A model generated the notes under the pieces. It was not told the origin of the DNA, made no database searches, and worked only from the letters and a program-made list of their open reading frames with translations. From contig NZ_VAWF01000002.1 of assembly GCF_005869845.1 (NCBI RefSeq), positions 1 to 64,000 on the forward strand: DNA of 64,000 nucleotides, given 5' to 3'. The stretch's first letter is position 1; every line of letters begins with the position of its first letter. A program made the translations under genes and the position numbers. This document shows, in pieces, positions 54,577 through 63,566 of this stretch. The DNA comes from Fodinibius saliphilus (lineage in GTDB: Bacteria; Bacteroidota; Rhodothermia; Balneolales; Balneolaceae).

Positions 54577-55575
54577 ATGTTTCAAACGCAAAATGCTATT
54601 GAACTGTCAAGCTTGATGGAGAAGACCGAAAAAAGTGACCCCACCTTTATTATCGATATTGATAATAGGAAAATCTGTGAGGTCAATGAAGAGGCAATTG
54701 CCCTATGTAATAATAAAAGTCCGATTGGGGAGAAGCTAGGGGACATTATTTATATAGATAAGAAAATAGGCCGTGACACATCACCGGCCTTTTTTAATGG
54801 TAAATGGTTTTGTTTAGAACAAGAAACGTTGTTATGGAATGGGGCTCCCCATATCAAAATAAAGTTAAAGAAACGTAATGAGATACCCAGTATTGAAGCC
54901 TTACAGTCATTGAAAAAAATGATTGGATTCTTACTACACCGAATTCGCTCGCCGTTAACGGGGATACAGGGTTATACCGAACTGATAGAAAATCAATTGG
55001 GTGAACACCATGAGCAACGATATGTAAACCAGGTTAATAAAGGAATTGATCAACTTTTTGATCTGCTTGATGAGCTTGAAACCCTGGAAGAAATTTCGCT
55101 TGACCCGGTTGAATTAAATAATCACTCGGCGAATCCCAAAGAAGTGATAGATGATATCTTATCAAATTACTCAAAGGAACACCGTGATAAGATCACATTC
55201 ACTGCTTCAGCATCTACTCAAAACGTCCGTTGTAATCCCGGTGATTTGCAACGTATTCTTTCCATATTAATTTCAAATGCGGTTGAGCACGCCCCCATTG
55301 AGCAACATCACATTTCAATTTCACAACCATCAGCCCAGTCTATTAAGATTTCTCATAATGGGAATCCTATCCCAAAATCGATATCGAAAGAACTGTTTCA
55401 TCCATTTGTAACAACAAAAGCACAACAGCTTGGTATTGGACTCACCATGGCGATGCTTTATGCAAAACGATACCAAGGATCTATCTTCTTAACAGATAAC
55501 AACCCATTTCGGGAGATCTCTTTTACGTTTTGTCTGCCCCCATCTACATCATCTTATGGTATTACTGCCTTATAG
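54577..55575 (+). CDS. Flagellar two-component histidine kinase (FlrB/FleS type)
   Basis: 332 residues, soluble, no membrane segment. About 10-100: PAS-like sensor (SDPTFIIDIDNRKICEVNEEAIALC). About 112-175: HisKA with H121 in LLHRIRSPLTGIQGYTELIE. About 215-330: HATPase_c with N-box LISNAVEHAP, G-type loop HNGNPIP and GIGLTMAMLYAKRYQGSI. This is the size and layout of FlrB/FleS kinases that phosphorylate sigma54 flagellar activators. The likely partner regulator is at 18407-19852, 35 kb away. It is divergent from the flgB operon. Confidence 0.8.
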   Translation: MFQTQNAIELSSLMEKTEKSDPTFIIDIDNRKICEVNEEAIALCNNKSPIGEKLGDIIYIDKKIGRDTSPAFFNGKWFCLEQETLLWNGAPHIKIKLKKRNEIPSIEALQSLKKMIGFLLHRIRSPLTGIQGYTELIENQLGEHHEQRYVNQVNKGIDQLFDLLDELETLEEISLDPVELNNHSANPKEVIDDILSNYSKEHRDKITFTASASTQNVRCNPGDLQRILSILISNAVEHAPIEQHHISISQPSAQSIKISHNGNPIPKSISKELFHPFVTTKAQQLGIGLTMAMLYAKRYQGSIFLTDNNPFREISFTFCLPPSTSSYGITAL

Positions 55576-56324
55576 AGGATATTTATAGTAATTAGCTAAT
55601 AACCTAAATCCTTAATAGCTCTACATTGTTCTACTAATCGCCACCTCCCTAGGAGGTTACAACAATGTGCAGATTCACCTGCTTGGTGAATCTAAATGCT
55701 ATACCAATTCTATTCCAATCAAATATAGACAAACCCACTCCCTTCTTGGCCTTAGCTATCTGACCTCGTCTTATTTTCGTTTTGCCTCTGCCAGCAGGAG
55801 ACCTCCCTACTCTCCTTGCTATAACAGGTACTAAATAGGGCAATAATTGCTTAGTTGTTTTAACTCCAAAGGTTAATAAACTGGCAGGAAGAACAGAAAG
55901 CAGATAGGTTAATTGGCAATAACTCTTATGCAAAGAGGTTTACTGATAGGTTAGTTTAATACTACCGCGCAAGGTCCCACTTGTTCGGTTTTACTTCTGT
56001 TTATTTTTCGCAACTGGAATGCATGTATTACCCCCAGATAGGGGTTTTTTATCTAACACCTTTAAAAGAAAAGCAGACTGTTATTTACTTAGCCTGCTTA
56101 CTTGAACACAATAATCGTTTCATCAGTGATTGCGATAAAATTTGGAATGCCCGTTTCTCCACTCCAGTTCTAAAATGATGAATAAAAGTAAGAATTTACT
56201 CAAAAGATAAAGGAAGAGTACTTTATATTTAATCGTCCAATACTAAAACACAGAAGAAAAACCATTCAATAGCCAATGATAGCTGACCATTAAATTGTGA
56301 TCAATTACCATTTTATATATATAA
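55576..56324. other. Gene-free region after the kinase gene
   Basis: About 750 bp with tandem hairpins at its start (see 55623-55693). A minus-strand frame at 55649-55933 (94 codons) and a plus-strand frame at 55981-56178 have compositions and positions that do not look like genes; no recognisable domain is present. No T tract follows the hairpins. Confidence 0.4.
55623..55693. repeat. Tandem nested inverted repeats after the kinase gene
   Basis: ACATTGTT (55623-55630) pairs with AACAATGT (55661-55668) around an inner ACCTCC-CTA-GGAGGT hairpin (55643-55657). A second hairpin AGATTCACC-TGCTT-GGTGAATCT (55671-55693) follows directly. They begin about 48 nt after the kinase stop. They may be a 3' RNA structure, a factor-dependent terminator or a small mobile-element end. 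Confidence 0.5.
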
Positions 56325-56717
56325 TTAAGACTCTGTACTTTCGCCCAGCATCTTGGCAATCTGATCTTTCAACAACAAGTGAGTTAAAGGCTTTGGCACA
56401 AATCCCAACCCTTGACGAAGAATAGCGTCAATACGCTGTTCATTGTTCTCTGTTGAGACCACAATAGCAGGAATATGCTGGAAGTCAGGATGGTCATGAA
56501 CATAATCCAACATATCTAAACCATCCATTACCGGCATATAAATATCTACCAGCATTAGATCTACCTCTTCTTTTTCGAGTACCTTGATGCCCTCCTTACC
56601 ATTTTCAGCTTCATGAATTTCATTAATTTCGAAATCCATCTCAACAGACAGTACCGTATTTTTGAGCACTACCCGCATGGTAGGATCGTCTTCAACTATC
56701 AGGACATTAATTTCCAT
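56325..56717 (-). CDS. CheY-like single-domain response regulator
   Basis: 130 residues, receiver only. Acidic pocket E9-D10-D11, phospho-acceptor D58 in LMLVDIYMPVMDG, conserved T/S in VVSTENNEQ and K in FVPKPLTHLLLK. Resembles the two cheY-type genes at 62703 and 63145 (same ENGKEG helix), so the three likely derive from one ancestor. It lies downstream of the tail-anchored protein gene in the chemotaxis run; it may act on the motor or as a phosphate sink. Confidence 0.85.
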   Translation of the reverse strand: MEINVLIVEDDPTMRVVLKNTVLSVEMDFEINEIHEAENGKEGIKVLEKEEVDLMLVDIYMPVMDGLDMLDYVHDHPDFQHIPAIVVSTENNEQRIDAILRQGLGFVPKPLTHLLLKDQIAKMLGESTES

Positions 56718-56761
56718 TTCACAGTACCTCGCATACGATTATGATTCACAATTCAATATAA

Positions 56762-57166
56762 CTACATAAAGAAAGACACAAGTAGAGCTATAACAGAAAT
56801 TGCAATAGCACTACCTGATAAAATAGTAAAAGTATCCTTTCTTTTTTTCTCTGCATACATATCAGAAAGTACCGAAGCAACCAATGGAAAGTTAACACTT
56901 AATCCTTCAAACTTCTCTGTAGAAAAGAAAGTAGTTATTTCTCCTTTTTCATTTTTGTAGCTATACTTTTTGTTAAAGTGATAAAAAATACGACCAAAAA
57001 TCATATCTTTTTCAACTCCGCAAGCTTCTGCTACTTCCTCAACCTCAATTGGCACCCGTATACGAGCAATTCTGTCAGGTTCTTTTTTGGCATACCTTCG
57101 GAACTCATCGTAATATCTATAATAAATATCTTCGAGTATCTCGAAGTCGGTTGGAATATCATTCAT
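56762..57166 (-). CDS. Tail-anchored protein of unknown function
   Basis: 134 residues. The cytoplasmic part (1-110) is acidic/basic mixed, with a helix-turn-helix-like centre (VPIEVEEVAEACGVEKDMIFGRIFYHFNKKY) followed by GEITTFFSTEKFEGLSVNFPL. One C-terminal transmembrane helix (about 114-133, TILSGSAIAISVIALLVSFF). I do not recognise the family. It lies between the TonB-like gene and a receiver gene on the same strand, so a link to chemotaxis or membrane signalling is possible but unproven. Confidence 0.6.
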   Translation of the reverse strand: MNDIPTDFEILEDIYYRYYDEFRRYAKKEPDRIARIRVPIEVEEVAEACGVEKDMIFGRIFYHFNKKYSYKNEKGEITTFFSTEKFEGLSVNFPLVASVLSDMYAEKKRKDTFTILSGSAIAISVIALLVSFFM

Positions 57167-57194
57167 GTTATTTCATTTTATTATAATTTGTCTC

Positions 57195-57220
57195 GCCGGC
57201 ATAGCAATAGCGATGCCGGC
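57195..57220. repeat. Perfect 8-bp inverted repeat before the tail-anchored protein gene
   Basis: GCCGGCAT, 10-nt loop, ATGCCGGC. It lies about 30 nt upstream of the minus-strand start at 57166. No T tract follows; it could be an operator or a processing hairpin. Confidence 0.4.
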
Positions 57221-57348
57221 AATCATTCTTTATAACCCGTAAAGAAAAGACAAATATCAAGCACCTGGTGTAAGAGGTCCTATAGTGCAATAACATTCAT
57301 ACACCAACCCCAGGATATTATGAATATCCCAGGTTTAAGCTCAAAAAA

Positions 57349-57768
57349 TTATCCTTCAATTCTAAAAGTAACAGGCAAAGAGTACTTTACCTTAACAGCG
57401 CTGCCACCCTGTTTGCCGGGCGTAAACTTAACGTCTTTAATAGCATCAATTGCAGCCTCACCACAACCACCGCCAATACCTTTTAGTACCTTAGGTTCCT
57501 GTACATCTCCATTTTCATCTACAATTACTTGTAGGTATACTCGACCGGAGATTCCCTTTCTACGAGCTTCTTTAGGATATTCGATCTTTTTATATAGTGC
57601 AGGTAATCCCCCTTTAATCTCTGGCATTTGATCTACTACGGTATACACTTTATCATCCTGTGCATTGGCCGTTGAAGGGGTAGCCAAAGATCCTACAAAA
57701 AAGAGACCTATCACTAATATTATCGTAATTCCTAATTGTCTTTTAACATTTCTATATCTATCTATCAT
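57349..57768 (-). CDS. Periplasmic TonB C-terminal domain protein
   Basis: 139 residues with a membrane/signal segment (about 11-35, LGITIILVIGLFFVGSLATPSTANA) and a TonB_C domain: EIKGGLPALYKKIEYPKEARRKGISGRVYLQVIVDENGDVQEPKVLKGIGGGCGEAAIDAIKDVKFTPGKQGGSAVKVKYSLPVTF. This is the short 'energy transducer TonB' form common in the FCB group. No ExbB/ExbD genes are in the window. It lies after the first chemoreceptor gene; a functional link is unclear. Confidence 0.75.
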   Translation of the reverse strand: MIDRYRNVKRQLGITIILVIGLFFVGSLATPSTANAQDDKVYTVVDQMPEIKGGLPALYKKIEYPKEARRKGISGRVYLQVIVDENGDVQEPKVLKGIGGGCGEAAIDAIKDVKFTPGKQGGSAVKVKYSLPVTFRIEG

Positions 57769-57890
57769 AATAGAGGTTTTTTATTTGTTTAAAATTAGCA
57801 TGTTTAATTTCTCCCAGGGATGGGAATGTGTAGTTGATATATTCTTATATAGTACTTTCGTTAATAATGAGCTGTCGGACGGACTGTTAA

Positions 57891-59924
57891 TCAAAATCCG
57901 TTGAAGTTATTATCAAAATCCGAGTAGTCACCATTTGCACCATTGTTTCCATTAGCGTGTTGTTTTTGGGGCTTGCTAAATCCTGCATCAAAGTCGGCAA
58001 ATGACCCCTTTCCATTACTATCTGCTCCGTCTGAAGATTCACCATTTGCCAGATCTTTCTTTAGGTTCATATCCTCTTCTGCCTCATCCTCGAGGCCAGC
58101 TAATGATATCAGACCGTCGACAATACTTGTAAGTTCATTCGCTTGAGAAGAAAGCTGTTCGGCAGAACTAGCTGACTCTTCAGAGCTGGATGCATTACTT
58201 TGCACATTTTGATCCAACTCATTCATCACCGAATTCATCTCTTCAATACCTTTCTGTTGTTCAGAAGAAGCCGCTGAAATCTCAGTTACGAAAGTATTAA
58301 CGTTGTCAACACTTTCCTGTATTTTTTCCAGATTTTCGGATACCTCATTCGCAACTTGAGCCCCTCGCTCAGAACTTTCCTGAGAACTTTCAATAAGCTC
58401 CGAGGTGTTTTTAGCAGCCTCAGCACTGCGCTGTGCCAAATTCCGAACCTCTTCAGCTACTACGGCAAAACCCTTACCGGCCTCGCCAGCACGTGCCGCC
58501 TCAACTGCTGCATTTAATGCCAACAGATTAGTTTGAAAAGCGATATCATCAATCGTTTTAATAATCTTGGAAGTCTCCAGGGACGACTCTTTAATTTCTT
58601 CCATTGCCTTGTCCATACGTTCCATCGCCTCAACTCCACTTTGTACACGAGGCTTAGCCTCTTTCATTGCCACTTCAGCCTGCTTTGCATTCTGTGCGGT
58701 TTGCTTAGACTGTGCCGACATCTCTTCAAGTGAAGCAGTAGTTTCCTGCAAGCCTGCTGCCTGTTGGTTGGAGCTTTCTGCCAACGATTGACTGGCCTCA
58801 CTCATTTGCACAGCCGAATCGTTCACTTGCGTAGCCCCAGATGACAATCGTTCAATAATATCGGAGAGAGCATACGCAACCGATTCACTCATAAAGAACC
58901 CAAATAAGATAGCTCCTACTACTGCAACAATAACGCCAATAGCCAAGAACCAGATTGAACTGCTCACAGTAGCCTTGGTCAATGTACCCTGCTCATCTGC
59001 CCACTTCTTTGCCTTATCAGACAGAACCCCTGCATTATGAATGATCTCATCATATGCTTTTAGTTGCACTTTCTCTTGTTGGTCAACCGTTTTTCGCGCC
59101 GAGATCATCGCTTTAACCGTACCTACATTATCATTTAATACAGCCAGGGCAATACTAAGCAGCATATCCCCTTCCGGATCTGTTACTCCTTCATATAGTT
59201 CTCCCAGATCCGTACGGAGCTGATCAAAATTACCAGCGAGGCTGGAAAGCTCATCAGAATCATTCAAAGCTTCTGACTGCCAAAGCTTATTCATGTTATT
59301 TAAAAAGCGTTTTGTAATCTCATCAGCCCTCGCCATTTTCTTTTGCTCTTGCTGTATTGCCTGGGCATCGGTCAAATTCTTTATATTGGCAGATGCTATA
59401 GACGCATATTCATCCATATTCGTTACAAACTCCTGAGAACCGGAAGCCGTATTCATGCGATATCCGGAAAGTTCTTCTATAGCACTATTAAATAGTGTTA
59501 TAGATTCACGATAACTGCTATATGCATTTTCTATACTCTGAATCCCCTTTTTAAACTCTTCAACCTCATATTTCTTTGCCAGCTCTTTACCTCTATTTAT
59601 TTTGGTATTTACTCCATCTAGCTGGCTAACAGCGGTCTTATATAATGTATCATCATATGTAGCACTATAGCGAGAAAGGTTGTTACCTACTTTCCGCATA
59701 TCATTTTCGATGGAACTTGATATATCCCATTCAGCTAAATTTACTTTTGTCAATTGGTCGGTATAGTTGTTTATCTGATTTAGAGAAACAACTGCAGCTA
59801 GCCCAACCAAAAAGGTCATTAACGAACCACCTACGACAATAATCAGAATGCGCTTACCAATCGTCCGGTCTTCATTTCCATATCTTGCTACGAAATCTCG
59901 AATCAAGCTTTTTATAAAGTTCAT
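57891..59924 (-). CDS. Methyl-accepting chemotaxis protein with helical periplasmic sensor
   Basis: 677 residues. Two membrane helices (about 25-48 and 322-350) flank a helical periplasmic sensor of about 270 residues, the size of HBM-type bimodular bundles. A short HAMP-like region is followed by the signalling coil with the conserved tip [52 protein letters not shown]. The C-terminus ends DNNFNGF, a possible x-F-x-x-F tether for CheR/CheB. Preceded by a sigma28 promoter at 60045-60071; weak Shine-Dalgarno AAGGAAAA. Confidence 0.92.
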   Translation of the reverse strand: MNFIKSLIRDFVARYGNEDRTIGKRILIIVVGGSLMTFLVGLAAVVSLNQINNYTDQLTKVNLAEWDISSSIENDMRKVGNNLSRYSATYDDTLYKTAVSQLDGVNTKINRGKELAKKYEVEEFKKGIQSIENAYSSYRESITLFNSAIEELSGYRMNTASGSQEFVTNMDEYASIASANIKNLTDAQAIQQEQKKMARADEITKRFLNNMNKLWQSEALNDSDELSSLAGNFDQLRTDLGELYEGVTDPEGDMLLSIALAVLNDNVGTVKAMISARKTVDQQEKVQLKAYDEIIHNAGVLSDKAKKWADEQGTLTKATVSSSIWFLAIGVIVAVVGAILFGFFMSESVAYALSDIIERLSSGATQVNDSAVQMSEASQSLAESSNQQAAGLQETTASLEEMSAQSKQTAQNAKQAEVAMKEAKPRVQSGVEAMERMDKAMEEIKESSLETSKIIKTIDDIAFQTNLLALNAAVEAARAGEAGKGFAVVAEEVRNLAQRSAEAAKNTSELIESSQESSERGAQVANEVSENLEKIQESVDNVNTFVTEISAASSEQQKGIEEMNSVMNELDQNVQSNASSSEESASSAEQLSSQANELTSIVDGLISLAGLEDEAEEDMNLKKDLANGESSDGADSNGKGSFADFDAGFSKPQKQHANGNNGANGDYSDFDNNFNGF

Positions 59925-60044
59925 ACCATTTTCCTTAACTATTTTAAAGAGGATACTAAATATTCTTTCTGTTTTACTGCTGCCAACTTCCAGAAATCAC
60001 GTCTCAATGATTTCAATCAAGTAGATCATACGTTCTAATTATTA

Positions 60045-60071
60045 TTATCGGTTATTTGTGATATTTCTTAA
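60045..60071 (-). promoter_or_regulatory. Sigma28 promoter of the first chemoreceptor gene
   Basis: The minus strand reads TTAAGAAA, 11 nt, ACCGATAA. It is identical in both half-sites to the cheW promoter at 62636-62662. The -10 end is about 120 nt before the chemoreceptor start. Confidence 0.75.
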
Positions 60072-60116
60072 GAAATAATTTAAGAAAGCCTCTCACTCCA
60101 AAACCGCCTTCATTGC

Positions 60117-60154
60117 AAATAAAAAGGTGTCTCTCAATCTAGAGAGACACCTTT
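60117..60154 (-). terminator. Rho-independent terminator after the second chemoreceptor gene
   Basis: A perfect 13-bp stem (AAAGGTGTCTCTC / GAGAGACACCTTT) with a 6-nt loop. On the minus strand it is followed by a T-rich tract (TTTATT), about 50 nt after the gene ending at 60205. It separates the cheW operon from the promoter of the next chemoreceptor. Confidence 0.8.
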
Positions 60155-60204
60155 AGAAGATTTTACATCTATAAGGGATAGACGATCTCACTCAATGAAT
60201 ATTG

Positions 60205-61908
60205 TCAAAATCCACTAAAATCATCCTCATCATCAAAAGGAATTAACTCACTACCTTCCGATAGGTCATTATCAAACGAGGAATGAACGGAATCGGAACG
60301 TTCGGCAGAACTTCCATTTCCGTTTGTATCCCCGTTTGTATGCTTACCGTTGTTGAGAGCATTATCGTTAAAACCATTTTGGGGGGCAGTATTTCGGTTT
60401 ACCCCGTTGTTTTTAATTGATTGGTCAAGCCCACTCACTAAGGTTGAGAGCTCATCTACAATATTACCTAGTTTAGCTGCTTGAGTAGAAAGTTCTTCGG
60501 CCGAACTCGCAGACTCTTCGGATGCAGATGCATTATCTTGCACTACGCTATCCATCTCAGACATTACCGAGTTAATTTGCTGTATCCCGGTAGCCTGCTC
60601 TTGAGAAGCTGCGGAAATTTCAACAACTAATGTACTAACATCCGACACCTTCTGATCAATCTTTTGCAAATACTCTGATACCTCTTGAACCACCTCCTGG
60701 CCCCGCCGCGAACTTTGTTGGGAGCTTTCAATTAATTCAGAAGTGTTTTGAGCTGCCTCAGCACTACGCTGCGCTAAATTTCGAACCTCTTCCGCTACTA
60801 CAGCAAAACCTTTGCCAGCCTCACCCGCACGTGCTGCTTCAACTGCTGCATTTAATGCCAACAGGTTAGTTTGAAAAGCAATATCATCAATTGTTTTAAT
60901 AATCTTTGACGTTTCATCTGATGATTCGCGAATATCTTCCATAGCTCCTTTCATTCGATCCATGGCCTCCACTCCTTTTTCTACCATGGGCTGTGTTTCT
61001 TTCATAGTAGTTTCTGCTTCTGCAGAATTTTCATCAGTTTGTTTAATCTGTGAAGATATCTCTTCTAAAGACGAAGTTGTTTCTTCCAGACTTGCAGCCT
61101 GTTCACTGGCACTCTCTGCCAATTGCTGACTTGATCCTGTAAGCTGCATTGATGAATCATGTACCTGCTTGGCCCCTCCCGCAAGCTTATTAATAATATC
61201 CTTTAACCTTCTATTGATGGAATTACTAAACAACAAAGCAACAAATATCCCGCCCCCAATAACTAAGAATAACACAATCGCTGAATTGCGAATTATAAGA
61301 GCACGAGATTCGGATGTAACTGCATTCACCTCATCCATGGGTATACCTACAAAATAGATTCCTATTATATCATTACTTTTATTTAAGATAGGCTCATAGG
61401 CTGTTAGGTACGAAATGTCTAAAATTTCTGACTGTCCAATATATAATTGTCGATCCATGATAGTTTTATAGGCCTCACTATCAGTACCTAAAGCAGTGCC
61501 AACAGCCCTGCTTCCATCACCTTTTCGAATACTGGTTACAACACGGGTAAAATCATTGCCTTGTCGTTTAAAAATAGTAGCTGCAACATCACCATGTTTA
61601 TTAGCGAATTCATCAATCGCTGAAGTATAGTCTGCTAAGGGGTTCTCATTTTCATCAACAAGTTTACCCCCTGATAACTTCAGGTCGCCAAAACGACTTG
61701 TAGAATATGTCTGTAACGAACTGATATCTCCGTCCAACTTCATGCGAAGAGTCTTATCAGTAAGTGTATTTAAACTACTATTTGCTGTAAGAATAGTAAC
61801 CACAGTTAACAGAAGACCCGTTATCGCCAGTAACGATACTGTCATTACGATAAGCTTCTTCTTTATTGTCCAGTCTTGGACCGTTCCCATCTTCTGCCTA
61901 ATACTCAT
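60205..61908 (-). CDS. Methyl-accepting chemotaxis protein with CACHE-type sensor
   Basis: 567 residues. Membrane helices at about 17-42 and 205-228 flank a periplasmic single CACHE-like domain ([40 protein letters not shown], then [38 protein letters not shown]). HAMP-like segment, then signalling tip [52 protein letters not shown]. It ends DDFSGF, again x-F-x-x-F. It starts 85 nt after cheW with an AGGGG Shine-Dalgarno, so it is probably in the cheW operon. Confidence 0.92.
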   Translation of the reverse strand: MSIRQKMGTVQDWTIKKKLIVMTVSLLAITGLLLTVVTILTANSSLNTLTDKTLRMKLDGDISSLQTYSTSRFGDLKLSGGKLVDENENPLADYTSAIDEFANKHGDVAATIFKRQGNDFTRVVTSIRKGDGSRAVGTALGTDSEAYKTIMDRQLYIGQSEILDISYLTAYEPILNKSNDIIGIYFVGIPMDEVNAVTSESRALIIRNSAIVLFLVIGGGIFVALLFSNSINRRLKDIINKLAGGAKQVHDSSMQLTGSSQQLAESASEQAASLEETTSSLEEISSQIKQTDENSAEAETTMKETQPMVEKGVEAMDRMKGAMEDIRESSDETSKIIKTIDDIAFQTNLLALNAAVEAARAGEAGKGFAVVAEEVRNLAQRSAEAAQNTSELIESSQQSSRRGQEVVQEVSEYLQKIDQKVSDVSTLVVEISAASQEQATGIQQINSVMSEMDSVVQDNASASEESASSAEELSTQAAKLGNIVDELSTLVSGLDQSIKNNGVNRNTAPQNGFNDNALNNGKHTNGDTNGNGSSAERSDSVHSSFDNDLSEGSELIPFDDEDDFSGF

Positions 61909-61992
61909 ATTAACCCCTGTAAATATTAATTATTTCCATGCCCCTTTTGACCTAAATATTCTCTGACTCAATTAATAAATATTAGCCTAACG

Positions 61993-62526
61993 TCAGCCTT
62001 GCTCTACAGCATTTTCAGACTGTTCACCCGATGATCCCAGAATGGCTTGAGGCACATCAAATAACACTTTGCGTACTTCAATAATCATCTTAACTGATTC
62101 ATCGACCTTACCTATCCCAGCCAAGTATTCGCTTTGCTCTCCTGCTCCTACTGATGGTACATCTTCGATGTTACCGGTTTCTATGTCTACCACTTCCGAT
62201 ACTTTATCAACCAATACTCCCATCAAGTACTCTTCATCCTGAATAACAATAATACAGGTTTCATCAGTGTCTTCTATCTCGTTTAAACCAAATCTTGTCC
62301 GCAGGTTCATTACAGGAACAATTTTCCCTCTTAAGTTTAAGACTCCACGTATATATGAAGGCATTTTAGGAACGGGAGTAATAGACATCAGCCCGATAAT
62401 TTCCTGCACCTTAAGAATTTCTATTGCATATTCTTCTTCTCCCAAGAAAAAGGTTAAAAACTTTCCTCCTTTGATCTTAGCATCAGATTCTTGTTGTTCA
62501 ACTTGTTCAGTCGTTGTTTCACTCAT
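61993..62526 (-). CDS. cheW: Chemotaxis coupling protein CheW
   Basis: 177 residues from ATG 62526 (MSETTTEQVEQQ); the open frame continues 8 codons to a TTG that I reject. CheW SH3-like fold: GGKFLTFFLGEEEYAIEILKVQEIIGLMSITPVPKMPSYIRGVLNLRGKIVPVMNLRTRFGL, followed by TCIIVIQDEEYLMGVLVDKVSEVVDI. It couples chemoreceptors to CheA, whose gene is not in the window. A sigma28 promoter lies 110 nt upstream. Confidence 0.93.
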   Translation of the reverse strand: MSETTTEQVEQQESDAKIKGGKFLTFFLGEEEYAIEILKVQEIIGLMSITPVPKMPSYIRGVLNLRGKIVPVMNLRTRFGLNEIEDTDETCIIVIQDEEYLMGVLVDKVSEVVDIETGNIEDVPSVGAGEQSEYLAGIGKVDESVKMIIEVRKVLFDVPQAILGSSGEQSENAVEQG

Positions 62527-62635
62527 AGTTACAGAACTTAATTTTCTCAATTATTGTGCAACTGGTTCTACTGCCTCCCAGTTAATCAGCATTTATTACA
62601 TTGCCTTTTTCTCAGTGGCAACCTACCTGCTTTTC

Positions 62636-62662
62636 TTATCGGTAGAATTGTTTTTTTCTTAA
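62636..62662 (-). promoter_or_regulatory. Sigma28 promoter of cheW
   Basis: The minus strand reads TTAAGAAA, 11 nt, ACCGATAA, with the predicted start about 100 nt before the cheW ATG. It should also serve the chemoreceptor gene after cheW. Confidence 0.75.
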
Positions 62663-62702
62663 ATTTTTAGCTCCTGCCTTTTAAAGATATTTTGCGTGCT
62701 AT

Positions 62703-63077
62703 TTATTGTCTTATAACTTCTAATATATTTTCACCTAAATCTTCGGGGGTAAATGGTTTATGAACAAATACTGCACCCTGGCTGGTAAACTCCTCGATAC
62801 GACTCTTATTACTTTCATTTGAAACAATGAGAATGGGAAATGTATCAATACCTTTATTTTGATTAACTACTTTTAGCATTTCTTCACCATCCATCACAGG
62901 CATACTAATATCTATAATGAGCAAATCCACCGGATGCTTTTCCATCATATCAAGCCCTTCTTTACCATTACCAGCCTCATAGATTTGCACATCCTCGATT
63001 TCACAAATATTGATAGTTTTTTCAATAACCTTGCGCATCATTGCGCTATCATCAACAATCAGAATATGAGTTGCCAT
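62703..63077 (-). CDS. cheY: CheY-type chemotaxis response regulator
   Basis: 124 residues, receiver only. D9-D10 acidic pair, phospho-acceptor D56 in LLIIDISMPVMDG, S in ILIVSNESN, K in FVHKPFTPEDL. It would carry the signal from CheA to FliM/FliN. Its sequence is close to the next gene (63145), a duplication. The gap to cheW contains the cheW promoter, so it is a separate unit. Confidence 0.88.
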   Translation of the reverse strand: MATHILIVDDSAMMRKVIEKTINICEIEDVQIYEAGNGKEGLDMMEKHPVDLLIIDISMPVMDGEEMLKVVNQNKGIDTFPILIVSNESNKSRIEEFTSQGAVFVHKPFTPEDLGENILEVIRQ

Positions 63078-63144
63078 TATGTCTAAAGATTTTGAATTAG
63101 AAACCGATTATTACTGTGCATTCAAAAACCACTATGCAGCTTTA

Positions 63145-63531
63145 TTATTTTATTTTCCGATTTTGGATAATCCCCATAATTTTTTCTCGTAAAACTTCTG
63201 GAGTAAAAGGCTTATGAATAAAAGCGGCCCCCTGTCTGCCTATCTCTTTTATGCGACCTTCATTACTTTCCGTTGAGACAATGAGAACAGGTAGATTCTG
63301 AGAACAGTCACGCTTTCTTACTTCACTAAGCATCTCCATCCCATCCATAACGGGCATATTAATATCGATAAACAGTAAATCTACCAGATGTTCATCCAGC
63401 TTTTTGAGTCCCTCCTTTCCATCTCCGGCCTCATAAAAATCCGAAACATCAAGACCACATAGATTTATTGTCTTTGTGATCATCTTCCTCATTACTGCAC
63501 TATCATCTACAATCAGTACATTTAGTGACAT
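63145..63531 (-). CDS. CheY-type response regulator, paralogue
   Basis: 128 residues, receiver only. D9-D10, phospho-acceptor D56 in LLFIDINMPVMDG, VLIVSTESN and FIHKPFTPEVL. Strongly similar to the gene at 62703 and tandem with it, 67 nt away. Two CheY-like proteins may divide motor binding and phosphate-sink roles, as in other multi-CheY systems; which is which cannot be told from sequence here. Confidence 0.85.
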   Translation of the reverse strand: MSLNVLIVDDSAVMRKMITKTINLCGLDVSDFYEAGDGKEGLKKLDEHLVDLLFIDINMPVMDGMEMLSEVRKRDCSQNLPVLIVSTESNEGRIKEIGRQGAAFIHKPFTPEVLREKIMGIIQNRKIK

Positions 63532-63566
63532 TTTTCTAAGTCTTATTTAATTAGTGGTCTGTGAGG

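Noticed and set aside
55649-55933. 94-codon minus-strand open frame after the kinase gene
   Set aside because: No recognisable domain; very basic middle and mixed ends; it overlaps the tandem hairpins. I cannot support it as a gene.
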